Assembly: GCF_905171765.1 (NCBI RefSeq)
Contig: NC_053392.1
Location: 39,693,114-39,757,113, forward strand
Origin: Bufo bufo
Lineage: Eukaryota > Chordata > Amphibia > Anura > Bufonidae
DNA: 64,000 nt
Direction: 5' to 3'
In this document: positions 11,140 through 22,398 of the stretch, one piece after another
Layout of the letters: every line of letters starts with the position of its first letter
How positions within the stretch are numbered: the first letter of the stretch is position 1
Notes under the pieces: model-generated
The model's database searches: none
Told to the model about the DNA's origin: nothing
The model's input: only the letters and a program-made list of their open reading frames with translations
Position numbers and translations under genes: made by a program

Positions 11140-12375
11140 CTGCCACATGGGGGGAGCGGGATGCACTTGATACTGGCACATTGGGGGGGGGGGGGGGGGG
11201 GAGATGGCACTATGATACTGGCACATGGAGGCGGGGGGGAAAGGAGAGAGGCACTTGATACTGGCACATTGGGGGGGAGATGGCACTATGATACTGACAC
11301 ATGGGGGTGGGTGGGAAGGAGAGAGGCACTTGATACTGGCACATTGGGAGGTGGGAGATGGCACTATGATACTGGCACATGTGGGGGGTGGGGGTGGGAA
11401 GGAGAGAGGCACTTAATACTGGCACATTGGGGGGAGATGGCACTATGGTACTCGCACATTGAGGGGGGGGTGGCACTATGATACTGGGACATGAGGAGGG
11501 GAGAGGCACTTGATACTGGCACATGGGGGGGTTTGGCACTATGATACTGGCACATGGGGGTGTGGGTGGGAAGGAGAGAGGCACTTGATACTGGCACATT
11601 GGGGGGGAGATGGCACTATGATACTGGCACATGAGGGGGGGAGGAGAGAGGCACTTGATACTGGCACATTTGGAGGGGGGAGATGGCACTATGATACTGG
11701 CACATGTGGGGGGGTGGGAAGGAGAGAGGCACTTAATGCTGGCACATTGGGGGGGATATGGCACTATGATACTGGCACATGGGGTGGGTGGGAAGGAGAT
11801 ATGCACTTGATACTGGCACATTGGGGGGGAGATGGCACTATGATACTGGCACATTGGGGGTGTGGGTGGGAAGGAGAGAGGCACTTGATACTGGCACATT
11901 GGGGGGGGGAGATGGCACTATGATACTGGCACATGTGGGGGGGAGAGAGGCACTTAATGCTGGCACATTGGGGGGGGGGGAAATGGCACTATGATACTGG
12001 CACATGGGGTGGGTGGAAAGGACATAGGCACTTGATACTGGCACATTGGGGGGGAGATGGCACTATGATACTGGCACATTGGGGGGGAGATGGCACTATG
12101 ATACTGGCACATGGGGGGGAGAGGCACTTGATACTGGCACTTTGGGGGGGATGTCACTATGATACTGGCACATTGGGGGGAAAGATGGCACTATGATACT
12201 GGCACTTTGGGGAGGGCGAGATGGCACTATGATACTGGGACATGTGGGGGGGAGGAGAGAGGCACTTGATACTAGCACATGATGGGGGGGCATCTATGGG
12301 GACACTTACTGGCACATTATTGGGGGGCATTATGGGGGTCCCTTTTTACTGGCACATTATTGGGGGGCACTATGG
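11140..12375. repeat. G-rich minisatellite inside the hAT element
   Basis: Alternating units of GATACTGGCACATGGGGG and GGCACTATGATACTGGCAC type form a composite period of roughly 80 bp, with variable G runs up to 18. Open frames through it are products of the periodicity. A different but related minisatellite occupies the matching place in the hAT element at 32318. Confidence 0.9.
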
Positions 12376-12827
12376 GGGCATCTACTGAGGCCACAAAGAA
12401 GGGGTATTTTATATGGGGGGCTCTGTGTGGTACTAGTATTATCAGGGGGTTTATATGTTTCTGCAGTATAGTATTGGGAAGCACAGCGGCACAGTGTTGG
12501 GGGTGGTAGGATGATTTGTTCAGAAGATGGGAGGATGATGGAAAAGTAGTAAACTAAGATTTTGTTTGTCAAAATGCAGAGGCGAAAAATCCAAATACTT
12601 TGTTAAAAAAGTAAGGACTCTTTATTTTTTCATATTAAAAGAATATTGAGTTTGGATCACTTTGTTTCTTACACCGTTCACACAATTCTTATGTACAGGA
12701 TTCGTAGGATTCGAGATTTGAGAGATTCGGATTCGAAAAAAATTGGATTCGTCCCACCTCTACTTTACAGTAAAGTTCTTTAATTATTCTTAGTTCTGAC
12801 CCAATTTGATGGGATAATGGTCTACTG

Positions 12828-12964
12828 TAGTGTTTCCCTACCAGAATGCCTCCAGCTGTTGCAAAACTACAGATCCCAGCATGCACTGACAGCCAAACGC
12901 TGTCTGGGCATGCTGAGAGTTGTAGTTTTGCAACAGCTGGAGGCATCCTGGTTGGGAAAAGCTG
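12828..12964. mobile_element. hAT MITE (137 bp)
   Basis: Inverted ends TAGTGTTTCCCTACCAG and CTGGTTGGGAAAAGCTG pair, and inner arms around CCTCCAGCTGTTGCAAAACTA pair almost fully. The 8-bp GTCTACTG flanks both sides (12820-12827 and 12965-12972). It is the same family as the elements at 24362 and 28473. Confidence 0.85.
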
Positions 12965-12999
12965 GTCTACTGCAGCGTACTCAAGTTAGATTTAAAAAT

Positions 13000-13910
13000 G
13001 TTCCTGGGTGTTGTAGTGCAATAGACACTAACCTGAGACGGCTGACTCTCTGCAAGGGAAAATGTTCGTGACGCCAGTGCCAATTAAACGGTGGCACGCC
13101 GTTTGCTGATAGCAGGAATAACTGAGGAACCACGTGATGTTAAAACAAAACTCCAACTTTAGTAGTTTCCATATAGAGACATTAACGGAAGCACAGTTCC
13201 TTTGCATACAGTTGATTTTTCAATACGGTCGATGCAGGCAATACAGATTAAGCAAGGTGACTTCAGAGTGTGAAACACAGGACTTGCAGTACAGGAGCTT
13301 GCACTCTATTCCTGACTGATCCTGGGACATAGAAAATCTTCTCCAAGGCCCAATACCTTAACTCTGGCGTATATCCTTGGTTCTCCCTTTATAAAGTACC
13401 TCCTCTGTTATCTTGAGTACCTCTTGCTTTTCTGCGCTTTGCCTCTGTCTCCCTCTCAGCTTCCTCAGGCTCTTTAACTGAGGTGTTCCTGCTTCTGCAT
13501 AGATGAACTCAGGAGGGGAACCTTCTCTTTGAATCTGGAACCCGGTTACAGGGACTGCAATACCCTCTCCTGGTCTGCAGGCTTCCGGCCTGGACTTGAC
13601 TCTGACATAGTCTAAACTCCAACTGCTGTAGACTGGCTTTAGACTAGACTGACTTTCCTTTCCCTGACTGGGCCTTATATAAACTAGGGCTCCCTAGCTC
13701 CCTCTAGTGACTAAGAGCTGGAATGACACCCCTAGCAGGCCTGTACATGCAAGTTTCACAGTAACAGGGAAATACATAGCATTACATTACATTACATTTT
13801 ATAAAGATAACTTATACCAACTTCCCCATGAATAAGGGGGACGACAGCACACAAGTGACCCTCCTGTAGTGACGGGCATTACAGTCCCCGTACACTACAC
13901 TACGGTGATA
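13000..13910 (-). mobile_element. LTR-like sequence related to the 29003 LTR
   Basis: GTTCGTGACGCCAGTGCCAATTAAACGGTGGCAC at about 13066 matches the 29236 region of the LTR at 29003. The far end, with CAAGTGACCCTCCTGTAGTGACGGGC and TACACTACA, matches its other end. It is probably a diverged solo LTR in minus orientation. Exact borders and a target duplication were not found. Confidence 0.5.
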
Positions 13911-13922
13911 ATATGAACAATG

Positions 13923-14071
13923 GGGGTTCTACAAAAGTTCATATTCCTGTTTACACATGTGTTTTAAAATGAATGCTTTCCCCTTTTATAAACAAGTAAA
14001 TAATGACGCAACGCTGTGGGGCTGGTATGCAACTTTTTCCAGGGCTGGTTTTTATCCCCAGTCCGGCCCTG
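13923..14071. repeat. hAT right-end module shared with 34211-34377
   Basis: This module of about 150 bp ends in CCAGTCCGGCCCTG and recurs with few changes at 34211-34377. It shows that the two hAT elements share a right end, although only the first uses it as its outer end. Confidence 0.8.
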
Positions 14072-14640
14072 CCATTAGACCCCCATATCAGACCTCCAGA
14101 CCCACTTATCAGACCTCAGACCAGACCCCCATATCAGACCTCCAGACCCACATTAGACCTCCAGACTCCCACTAGACCTCCAGACCCCCATATCTGACCC
14201 CCATTAGACCTCCAGACCCCCATATCTGACCCCCATTAGACCTCCAGATCCCCAATCAGACCTCCAGACCCCCAATCAGACCCCTATTAGATCTCCAAAC
14301 CCCCAATCAGACCTCCAGACCCCCAATCAGACCACCATTAGACCTCTTCAAACCCCCATTAGACCTCTCCAGACCCTCAGTAAGACCTCTAGAACCCCCA
14401 GTCAGACCTCCAGACCCCCCATTATACCACTCCAGACCCCAATTAGACCACTCCAGACCCCAATTAGACCTCTCCAGACCCCCATTAGACCTCTCCAGAC
14501 CCCCATTAGACCTCTGCAGACCCCCAGTCAACCTTCCTGACCCACCCAGTCAGACCAGACCCCCCATAGACCACGCCAGACCCCCATTAGAACTCTCCAG
14601 ACCCCCCATTTGACCTCTATATCAGACCTCAGATCAGACT
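14072..14640. repeat. CAGACCCCC satellite, right part
   Basis: Irregular tandem units of about 19-20 bp, of the type CAGACCCCCATTAGACCTC, continue the array broken by the hAT element. Spacing varies, so it is diverged. Confidence 0.85.
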
Positions 14641-15557
14641 GTAAAATAATAAAGTAACTTTCCTTTCCTGCCACCACTCTCCCTGTCCTGGCTGTCTTCT
14701 CTTCTCAGGGCCGGTGCTGCAGTCACCTGATCTCCTGCAGCGTCAGGTCAGAGTGCGCTCTGTACGTCCTGACGCTGCAGGCAGCCAGGACACAGCAGCG
14801 CGGGCCCTGAGAAGAGCGAGCAGGAGGAGGGGTAAGTACTGGACAGCACTCACAGGGCCTCTCTCCCCCTCCTCCTGCAGACTAGTGAGCGCTTCCATTA
14901 TGGAAGTGCTCGCTAGTATTCCCTTTATAAGAATGCATCTTATAAAGGGAAAAGTACAGCACCGCTGCGACCCCTATAGTTATGCCAGTGGTACCATGTT
15001 CATATGTGCCCGCATTGCTGAGAAAAATTATGGTTTTATATATGCAAATGAGCATCTAAGAGCAACAGGGGCGTTACCATTACACCTAGAGGCTCTGCTT
15101 TTTTTTCTTCTTCTTCTTTTCAGTACACAAACATTTTAGAAGAAAACTGTTTTTGTCGACTTAGAGAACCTATTGTTTTCCATTCCCATTGCGGCCAAAT
15201 TGTTTGAGGAGCTAATGGTCAGTGCCGGGCTCACGCTCCGTGACTCGATGAAGTGGGATCTCATGTTTTATGAAATGCATTAGAAACCAAATGTCTCTGT
15301 GCATTAAGTCCCTGTAAAGGATAATTTCGTATATCGGAGCTGACAAGCCCTACACTTGTAAATGCTGAATTATTGAGCATTTGGAGCACTCAGTTCATGA
15401 GAAAACAACAGAGACAAAAAATATAAAAAGCCACTTGTACTTTTTGTGTTCCTACTATAGTAAAATACCTACAGTAAAAAAAGAATTAAATTCTGATAAT
15501 GTGCCATTATTGTATTAGTATACATTAATTTGCGAGATCTTAGCAACTTCAGATACC
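14641..15557. other. No gene; one palindromic segment
   Basis: From 14697 to about 14820 CTTCTCAGGGCC and GGGCCCTGAGAAG form the ends of an imperfect palindrome with an inner GCAGCGTCAGG/CCTGACGCTGC pair. The 141-codon frame here has no family features. The rest is unremarkable. Confidence 0.5.
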
Positions 15558-16209
15558 TGTCACGAGGGTGTCAAGAGCCACGTCTGACTCCGTTATACCC
15601 GGGGTCAGGAAGTCGCAGCGGGTGGCTGCGCGTTCGATGTACAAAGACAGTGCTGTTTCGTAATGGTAGCTTTCTGGGTTTGCCTTGCAATCCTTTTTGG
15701 CTCACTCAGGGATCCGTAGCTTCTCCTCCTCAGCTGTTTCTTGTCCAGCACTCCCAACCTCCTTATATTCCCATCTCCCACTTCTCTGGTTGCCAGATAT
15801 AGAGCTTCCTGCCTGGACTTCTATACTGACCCACTGGAGCTGAGTAGCTGAGATCCCTGGTTGTTGTTCCAGAGTGTTACCCTCCGGATCCCTGTTGGGC
15901 CTTGGTGGTCTGCTGTTGTCGCCCACCTGGGATTATATGTTTGTCTGTATTGTCTGTCCTCTCCTTGGTGTTTTCCTCTTAGTGTCAGTGGTGCGGACTA
16001 GTGATCCCACCGCCCCGTTCACTACACAGGGCTCATCTTAGGGAAAGCCAGGGTTTAGGCACGTGATCGGCATACGGGTGAGGAACCCGTCTAGGGACGT
16101 CAGGGCAGTCAGGTGCCAGCCGCAAGGTGAGTCAGGGGTCACCACCTTTCCCTCTCCCTTGGACAGGGCCTTCCCATTTCCCTCCCTTTGTGTGACGCCG
16201 GTCATTACA
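15558..16209 (+). repeat. 5' LTR
   Basis: The LTR runs from TGTCACGAGGGTG to GGTCATTACA. Gag-like open sequence begins only about 27 bases after its end. That leaves almost no room for a normal untranslated leader. Confidence 0.93.
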
Positions 16210-16235
16210 TTATATCTGGCCCTTATTTTGTGTAG

Positions 16236-17033
16236 GTAAAAAAAAAAAAACAGCAACAGCAGCAATTGCAACAGACCGCAAGCCCAGCGGTTGCTACAGG
16301 TAACCAGGTTGTTGCGGAACCCAAGGTTGTTATTCCTGACAGATTTTCTGGGGGAAGGGACAAATTTCTGACGTTCCGTGAGGCCTGTAAATTATATTTT
16401 AAACTGCGCCCTTACTCCTCTGGTAATGAAGAACAGCGGGTGGGGGTTGTTATTTCCCTGCTGCAGGGGGACCCGCAATCCTGGGCGTTCTCTTTACCCA
16501 CTGATTCCCAGGCTCTCCGGTCAGTGGATGAATTTTTTGGGGCCTTGGGTCTCATATGTGACGACCCTGACCAAGTCGCACTGGCTGAATCAAAATTACG
16601 GAGACTCCTACAGGGAGAGCGGCCAGTAGAGGAGTATTGCGCAGAGTTCCGTAGGTGGGCTACGGATACCCAGTGGAACGACCCGGCTCTCAGGAGTCAG
16701 TTCTGCTCTGGGTTATCCGAAAGGATTAAGGATGCGCTTGCGCTGTATGAGACTCCCTTTTCCCTTGATGCGGTGATGTCCCTTTCTATCAGAATAGATA
16801 GACGTCTTAGGGACAGATTGAAAAATCCGGAGCAATTGGTAACCCCTCTCAAGCAGCAGTTAGTCTGTATGGACTTAGACGAGCCTATGCAGCTAGGAGG
16901 AACTACTCGTCAGGTCCATCCTCCTGAGGCTCGCCGTAGGCGTGGGGTTTGTTTTTTCTGTGGGGAGAGGGGTCATTTTATTAATGTCTGTCCTTCCTTC
17001 CTCAAAAACAAAAGACCGTCGGAAAACTACTAA
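16236..17033 (+). pseudogene. Ty3/gypsy Gag, start lost
   Basis: This encodes the Gag structural protein that packages the element RNA. The frame is open from 16236, through an A run and a CAG/CAA (Gln-rich) run, to TAA at 17031-17033. A retrotransposon capsid-type domain is recognisable in the middle (FSGGRDKFLTF, LLQGDPQSWAF, VEEYCAEFRRW). A CCHC zinc knuckle [14 protein letters not shown] sits near the C-terminus. No ATG exists before the capsid region, and the first in-frame Met is deep inside. The usual N-terminal part and leader seem to have been deleted. Pol follows in the -1 frame. C-AAA-AAC at 17003-17009 is a possible but imperfect slippery site. Confidence 0.88.
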
Positions 17034-17044
17034 CCCCAGGCTGT

Positions 17045-20000
17045 GTGGAGGATGTCAGCCGGGGGGTATACGTTTCCTCCATACGTACATCGCAATTTGT
17101 ATTGCCAGCGGTTGTTGTTTTTGGCGTTAAGACGGAGACTATTTCTTTTTTTCTAGACAGTGGAGCAGGAGTAAATTTGATAGATGCCCATTTTGCCCAC
17201 ACTATGGGTTTGTCTCTCTGTACGCTACAGAGACCTATTCCCATATTCGCTATTGATTCTGCTCCTCTGTCTCAGAGAAACCTCACTCACATTGTCCATA
17301 ACTTACACCTTCGGGTAGGGGACCACCATAACGAGTTGCTTTCAAGTTATGTTCTGGAGGGGCTTCCCACTCCGGTGGTGTTGGGTCTTCCCTGGTTGGT
17401 AGCGCACAATCCAGTGGTGGATTGGCAGGCCAGGGAGATATTGGAGTGGAGTGAGCACTGCAGAGAAAATTGCTTAAATAGCAATTGCTTAGTCACCTCC
17501 ATAGCTACCCTACCCACATTTGTTTCGGACTTTGAGGATGTTTTTTCTGAAAAGGGTTATCAGAAGTTACCACCTCACCGTCCTTATGATTGCCCGATTA
17601 ACCTGATTCCCGGTGCAAAATTACCCAAGACCAGGTTATATAATCTTTCGGGTCCAGAGAGACAAGCCATGAAAGATTATATCTCCGAGAGCTTGGCTAA
17701 GGGACACATCAGACCCTCTTCTTCACCCGTGGCTGCAGGGTTTTTTTTCGTTAAAAAGAAAGATGGGGGCCTGCGTCCTTGCCTAGATTTTCACGAATTA
17801 AACCAGATAACCATCCGAGACCCATACCCTCTTCCTCTCATTCCTGACCTGTTTAATCAGATTGCGGGTGCTAGGTGGTTCTCCAAACTTGATCTTAGGG
17901 GGGCCTACAATCTGATTCATATCAAGGAAGGGGATGAGTGGAAGACAGCCTTTAACACCCCTGAGGGGCATTATGAAAATCTAGTCATGCCTTTCGGTCT
18001 GACCAATGCTCCTGCTGTCTTCCAACATTTCGTTAATGACATTTTTAGTCATCTTATCGGCAGGTTTGTGGTGATATACCTAGATGATATTTTAATTTAT
18101 TCGTCGGATCTGAAAACACATGAGGTGCATGTCAGACAGGTACTGCAGGTCCTACGGACGAATAAATTATATGCTAAAATTGAAAAGTGTGTTTTCACCG
18201 TTCAGGAGATACAGTTCCTAGGGTAATTATTATCTGCTTCAGGTTTCCGTATGGATCCTAGGAAGGTCCAGGCAATTTTAGATTGGGATCTTCCTGAGAA
18301 CCTCAAAGCACTGCAACGGTTCTTGGGCTTCGCAAATTTCTATAGAAAATTCATTAAAAATTATTCGGTGATTGTAAAACCCCTTACTGACATGACTAGA
18401 AAGGGGACTGATTTTTCTAAATGGTCTGACGCCGCTAAAGTTGCTTTTTCCTCTCTAAAAGAGAGGTTTACCTCGGCACCTGTACTAGTCCAACCTGATG
18501 TCTCTCAGCCTTTTATTGTTGAAGTCGATGCGTCAGAGGTGGGAGTGGGGGCGGTGCTGTCTCAGGGTCCGTCTCCTGGCAAATGGCGTCCTTGTGCTTT
18601 CTTTTCTAAAAAACTATCTGCAGCAGAGAAGAACTATGATATTGGCAATAGGGAACTATTAGCTATTAAACTAGCGTTTGAAGAATGGCGTCACTTTTTA
18701 GAGGGGGCAATCCACCCCGTCACTGTGATTACGGACCACAAAAATCTTCTGTACCTCGAATCAGCTAAGCGTCTCACCCCTAGACAAGCTAGGTGGTCGC
18801 TATTTTTTACCAGGTTTAACTTTGTTATTACCTATCGTCCTGGGGCAAAAAATACCAAGGCAGATGCATTATCTCGTTGTTTCCCTGGAGGGGGTAATGT
18901 GAGTGATCCGGTACCCATTCTACAAAGAGGAGTGGTTGTCTCTGCGGTACACTCTGTTCTGGAGGGGAAGGTGTTAGAGGCCCAGGGGGACGCCCCGGTC
19001 TCTTGCCCCTCAGAGAAATTGTTTGTACCGTTGAACCTGTGTTTCGAATTATTAAAGGAACATCATAATTCAGCACTTGCTGGGCACCCGGGTAGTAAAG
19101 CAACCTTGGAGCTATTGTCTCGTCGTTTTTGGTGGCCAAGGTTGCGTCAGGATGTAATGGATTTTGTGTCTTCTTGTTCTACTTGTGCGCGTGCGAAAGT
19201 CTCTCATACACGTCCTGCAGGGTCTTTATTGCCACTTGTCATTCCCAATAGGCCATGGACACATCTGTCAATGGATTTTATCACTGACTTACCTTTGTCT
19301 GCGGGTAAAACAGTTATCTTGGTAGTAGTGGACAGGTTTAGCAAAATGGTACACTTGATTGCGTTACCCGCACTACCTAATGCTAAGACTCTTGCTCAGG
19401 TATTCATCAGTGAAATCGTGAAGCTTCACGGGGTCCCTTCCGATGTTGTTTCGGATCGGGGAACCCAGTTTATTTTTAAATTTTGGAAAGCTTTTTGTTC
19501 CCGTTTGGGGGTACACTTGTCCTTTTCCTCAGCTTTCCATCCTCAGTCGAATGGACAGACTGAGCATACCAACCAAAACCTTGAGACATATGTAAGATGT
19601 TTTGTGTCTGAAAACCAAGAGGTGTGGTCATCATATTTACCGTTAGCCGAGTTTGCCATAAATAATCGCCGTCAGGAATCTACTGGCAAGTCTCCATTTC
19701 TTGGTGCATATGGTTTTCATCCCCAATTCTGTACTTTCAAAGAGGGGGGGTCTTCTGGGGTTCCCGAAGAGGAACGGTTTTCGTCGTCTCTTTCATCTGT
19801 ATGGCAGAAAGTGCAAGCTAATTTGAAAAATATGGGAGGTAAATATAAATGCATGGCTGATAAGAGACGGTCGCCAGGTCCGGACCTAGGAGTGAATGAC
19901 TATGTGTGGTTATCTACTAGGAATATTAAATTAAAGGTTCCCTCTTGGAAACTGGGTCCTAGGTTTATTGGTCCTTACAAAATAGTAGCCATCATTAACC

Positions 20001-20299
20001 CCGTGGCTTTTCGCCTGGAGCTACCTCAGACTTTTAAAATTCATAACGTCTTCCATAAATCGTTACTCAAAAAGTATGTTCCACCTCTAGAACCATCACC
20101 GCTGCCACCCCCTCCTGTTATTGTGGATGGTAATCTAGAGTTTCAAATATCCAAAATTGTTGATTCTCGTCGGGTCCGCCGTTCTCTTCAGTATCTGGTG
20201 CATTGGAGGGGTTACGGTCCCGAGGAAAGAATGTGGATTCCAGTGTCTGAGGTAAACGCTGACAGGTTAGTTCGGGTTTTTCATGCCTCTCATCCTTAG
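17045..20299 (+). pseudogene. Ty3/gypsy Pol, one nonsense codon
   Basis: This encodes the polyprotein for reverse transcription and integration, here 1085 codons, in the -1 frame relative to gag. Aspartic protease: DSGAG, catalytic D38 counted from 17045. Reverse transcriptase: YLDD at 345-348. A TAA at 18224-18226 stops the frame just after the RT palm (FLG then stop). The same frame then runs open to 20299. In that second part, counted from 18251, RNase H has D93 (EVDAS). The integrase HHCC zinc finger begins about residue 271, and its triad is D342, D402 and E438. A C-terminal chromodomain spans about 627-682 (LVHWRGYG, MWIP). The stop reads as a single-base change. Confidence 0.95.
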
Positions 20300-20346
20300 A
20301 GACCTAGTCCTGAGTGTCCGGAGGCCCCTCGTAGAGAGGGGGGTAC

Positions 20347-20998
20347 TGTCACGAGGGTGTCAAGAGCCACGTCTGACTCCGTTATACCCGGGGTCAGGAA
20401 GTCGCAGCGGGTGGCTGCGCATTCGATGTACAAAGACAGTGCTGTTTCGTAATGGTAGCTTTCTGGGTTTGCCTTGCAATCCTTTTTGGCTCACTCAGGG
20501 ATCCGTAGCTTCTCCTCCTCAGCTGTTTCTTGTCCAGCAATCCCAACCTCCTTATATTCTCATCTCCCACTTCTCTGGTTGCCAGATATAGAGCTTCCTG
20601 CCTGGACTTCTATACTGACCCACTGGAGCTGAGTAGCTGAGATCCCTGGTTGTTGTTCCAGAGTGTTACCCTCCGGATCCCTGTTGGGCCTTGGTGGTCT
20701 GCTGTTGTCGCCCACCTGGGATTATATGTTTGTCTGTATTGTCTGTCCTCTCCTTGGTGTTTTCCTCTTAGTGTCAGTGGTGCGGACTAGTGATCCCACC
20801 GCCCTGTTCACTACACAGGGCTCATCTTAGGGAAAGCCAGGGTTTAGGCACGTGATCGGCGTACGGGTGAGGAACCCGTCTAGGGACGTCAGGGCAGTCA
20901 GGTGCCAGCCGCAAGGTGAGTCAGGGGTCACCACCTTTCCCTCTCCCTTGGACAGGGCCTTCCCATTTCCCTCCCTTTGTGTGACGCCGGTCATTATA
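20347..20998 (+). repeat. 3' LTR
   Basis: This copy nearly matches 15558-16209, with single-base differences such as GCGCATTCG for GCGCGTTCG and a final TATA for TACA. It is followed by ATACC. Confidence 0.93.
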
Positions 20999-21288
20999 AT
21001 ACCTTAGACATATTAGAAATACTATTACAACCATCCTATGTTTAGTTGCTACAATGCATCTAAAAGGAAAAATTAATCAGTCTTGCTAAAAAGTCAGTTT
21101 TAATCAAGACTTTGATTTTTGTCTGCAGCCCCTTCTGTAGACAGTGCGTCTCCATAGTAACAGACTACGAAGAAAACTGTGTAGTCTGATCCTGAAGTAC
21201 ACTCTCTTTCATTTGCCCCCTAAGTCTCATTAACATACAATACTGTGTCAAGGTTTTAGGCAGGTGTAGAAAAAATGCTGCCAAGTAA

Positions 21289-21512
21289 GGCCCCATTCAC
21301 ATGACCTTGGGGGCTTCTGTGTGTTTCCAGGTCCATGCCTTTGCGCAGAAAAAGATTAAAATGTGTCTTATCCTTCTCCCCATGTTGTGGATTGTGGACA
21401 CATTGAAGTGCAGGGTTTGCACAGCCAGTGTCCATGCTTTGCAGACCTGGAGTTTGCAGTCCACAACAAGGGCACGGTGGTCTCATGTTTGTGTGAATGA
21501 GGCCTAAGAATG
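21289..21512. mobile_element. MITE-like element, CCATTCACA ends
   Basis: Inverted ends GGCCCCATTCACATGA and GTTTGTGTGAATGAGGCC border about 220 bp without coding potential. The ends resemble those at 44900-45105. Confidence 0.55.
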
Positions 21513-21880
21513 CTTTCAAAAATAGAAGTGTTAATAGTTTATTTTTATCAATTAACAAAATGCAAAGTAAATAAATAAAAGAGAAATCTAAATCCAGTCA
21601 ATATTTGGTGTGACCACCATTTGCCTTCAAATCAGCATAAATTCTTCTAGATAGATTTGCACAAAGTCAGGGATTTTGTAGGATTATAATCAGGTGTATG
21701 ATTAGCCAATTATAGCAAACACGTGATAATAATCTTAATTTTAATATGTAGATTGAAACAGAGTCAATTACTGAAAATAAAAAGCTGTGTAGGAGGTTTA
21801 AAACTGTGTGAGGAACAGCCAAACTCTGCTACAAAGGTGAGGTTGTGGAAGACAGTTTCTTGTCACAGGCCATACACAAT

Positions 21881-22398
21881 ACGCCCCTTGAAGAAGCGGA
21901 GCGAAACGTACGTCGGGGTGCGCTCTTTGTCGATCCAGGGCCTGATCCTCTTGTGATCCCATTTATTTTAGGTAATATGTTGCTGTTTTTACATACTTGT
22001 TATTACTACTAATGGTTGTTGTTATGCTGCCTATGGGCTTTCTGTTGGAGGTGCTTTTTAGCTTTCCCTCATTACTGCTCATATTAGTGTAGTCTTATAC
22101 ATCTAACAGGGATTATTTTTTATTTTTTTTTATAGTTAAGTGGGGACTGCTCAAATATTGCCTGCTTTTGCGGCATTTATGTTCCCCCTACATTAGGATC
22201 GGGTACAAATGAGCTGCTTGTCGTAGCGCTTGTCTGCATTACTGCTGCTAATCTTATTATTATTTTTATGTCTTCTGTAATGTCAATTACTTAATAAAAA
22301 TTTTAGATTTTCTTATACGTGTGTCCCTTTTGTCTATTTGTTTTTTTCTTATATATTGTCACACATTCGTTTCATCATTATTGATGATTTAGTATGTT
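21881..22398 (+). mobile_element. Insertion with 14-bp TSD and hammerhead-like start
   Basis: AGGCCATACACAAT occurs at 21867-21880 and again at 22399-22412, bounding a 518-bp insert in the old Tc1. The insert begins ACGCCCCTTGAAGAAGCGG and is AT-rich toward its right end. A related sequence beginning CGCCCCTTGATAAAGCGG is at 42305. A 14-bp duplication implies target-primed or similar retroposition. Penelope-like elements are known to carry hammerhead ribozymes, so a non-autonomous or truncated member is the likeliest source. No reverse transcriptase is present. Confidence 0.7.
21882..21922 (+). ncRNA. Hammerhead-ribozyme-like motif
   Basis: Read as a type I hammerhead: stem I CGCCCC with GGGGTG, core TTGAAGA (21888-21894), stem II GC-GGA-GC, then GAAA (21903-21906), tiny stem III CG-TA-CG, then TC (21913-21914) before the expected cleavage point. 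The canonical core is CUGANGA; here its first C is T, so activity may be lost. The second copy at 42306 has the same architecture. Confidence 0.5.

Larger units (their letters stand above)
10286..14071. mobile_element. Non-autonomous hAT element with 8-bp TSD
   Basis: The element starts CAGGACCGGACTGG and ends CCAGTCCGGCCCTG, near-perfect terminal inverted repeats of hAT type. The 8-bp sequence CCATTAGA flanks both sides exactly (10278-10285 and 14072-14079). No transposase remains. The 3786 bp hold a tRNA-like inverted pair, a G-rich minisatellite, an hAT MITE and LTR-like sequence. It inserted into the CAGACCCCC satellite. Several internal modules recur in the second hAT element at 32318-34577. 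Confidence 0.88.
15558..20998 (+). mobile_element. Ty3/gypsy chromovirus (LTR retrotransposon)
   Basis: Two 652-bp LTRs flank gag and pol. The 5-bp ATACC flanks the element at 15553-15557 and 20999-21003. The pol order protease-RT-RNase H-integrase-chromodomain places it among vertebrate chromoviruses such as the Sushi group. The LTRs differ at only about six positions that I noticed, so insertion was recent. It is defective: the start of gag is missing and pol has one stop codon. A purine tract (AGAGAGGGGGG) precedes the 3' LTR. Confidence 0.95.

Noticed and set aside
11107..12196. Gly/His-rich and Pro/Ser-rich open frames
   Set aside because: They are translations of the G-rich minisatellite on either strand.
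14307..14531. GGLERSNGGLERSN repeat peptide frame
   Set aside because: It is a shadow of the CAGACCCCC satellite read on the minus strand.
21882..21922. Claim of an active hammerhead ribozyme
   Set aside because: The first core C is replaced by T and stem II is only about two pairs. Kept only as hammerhead-like.
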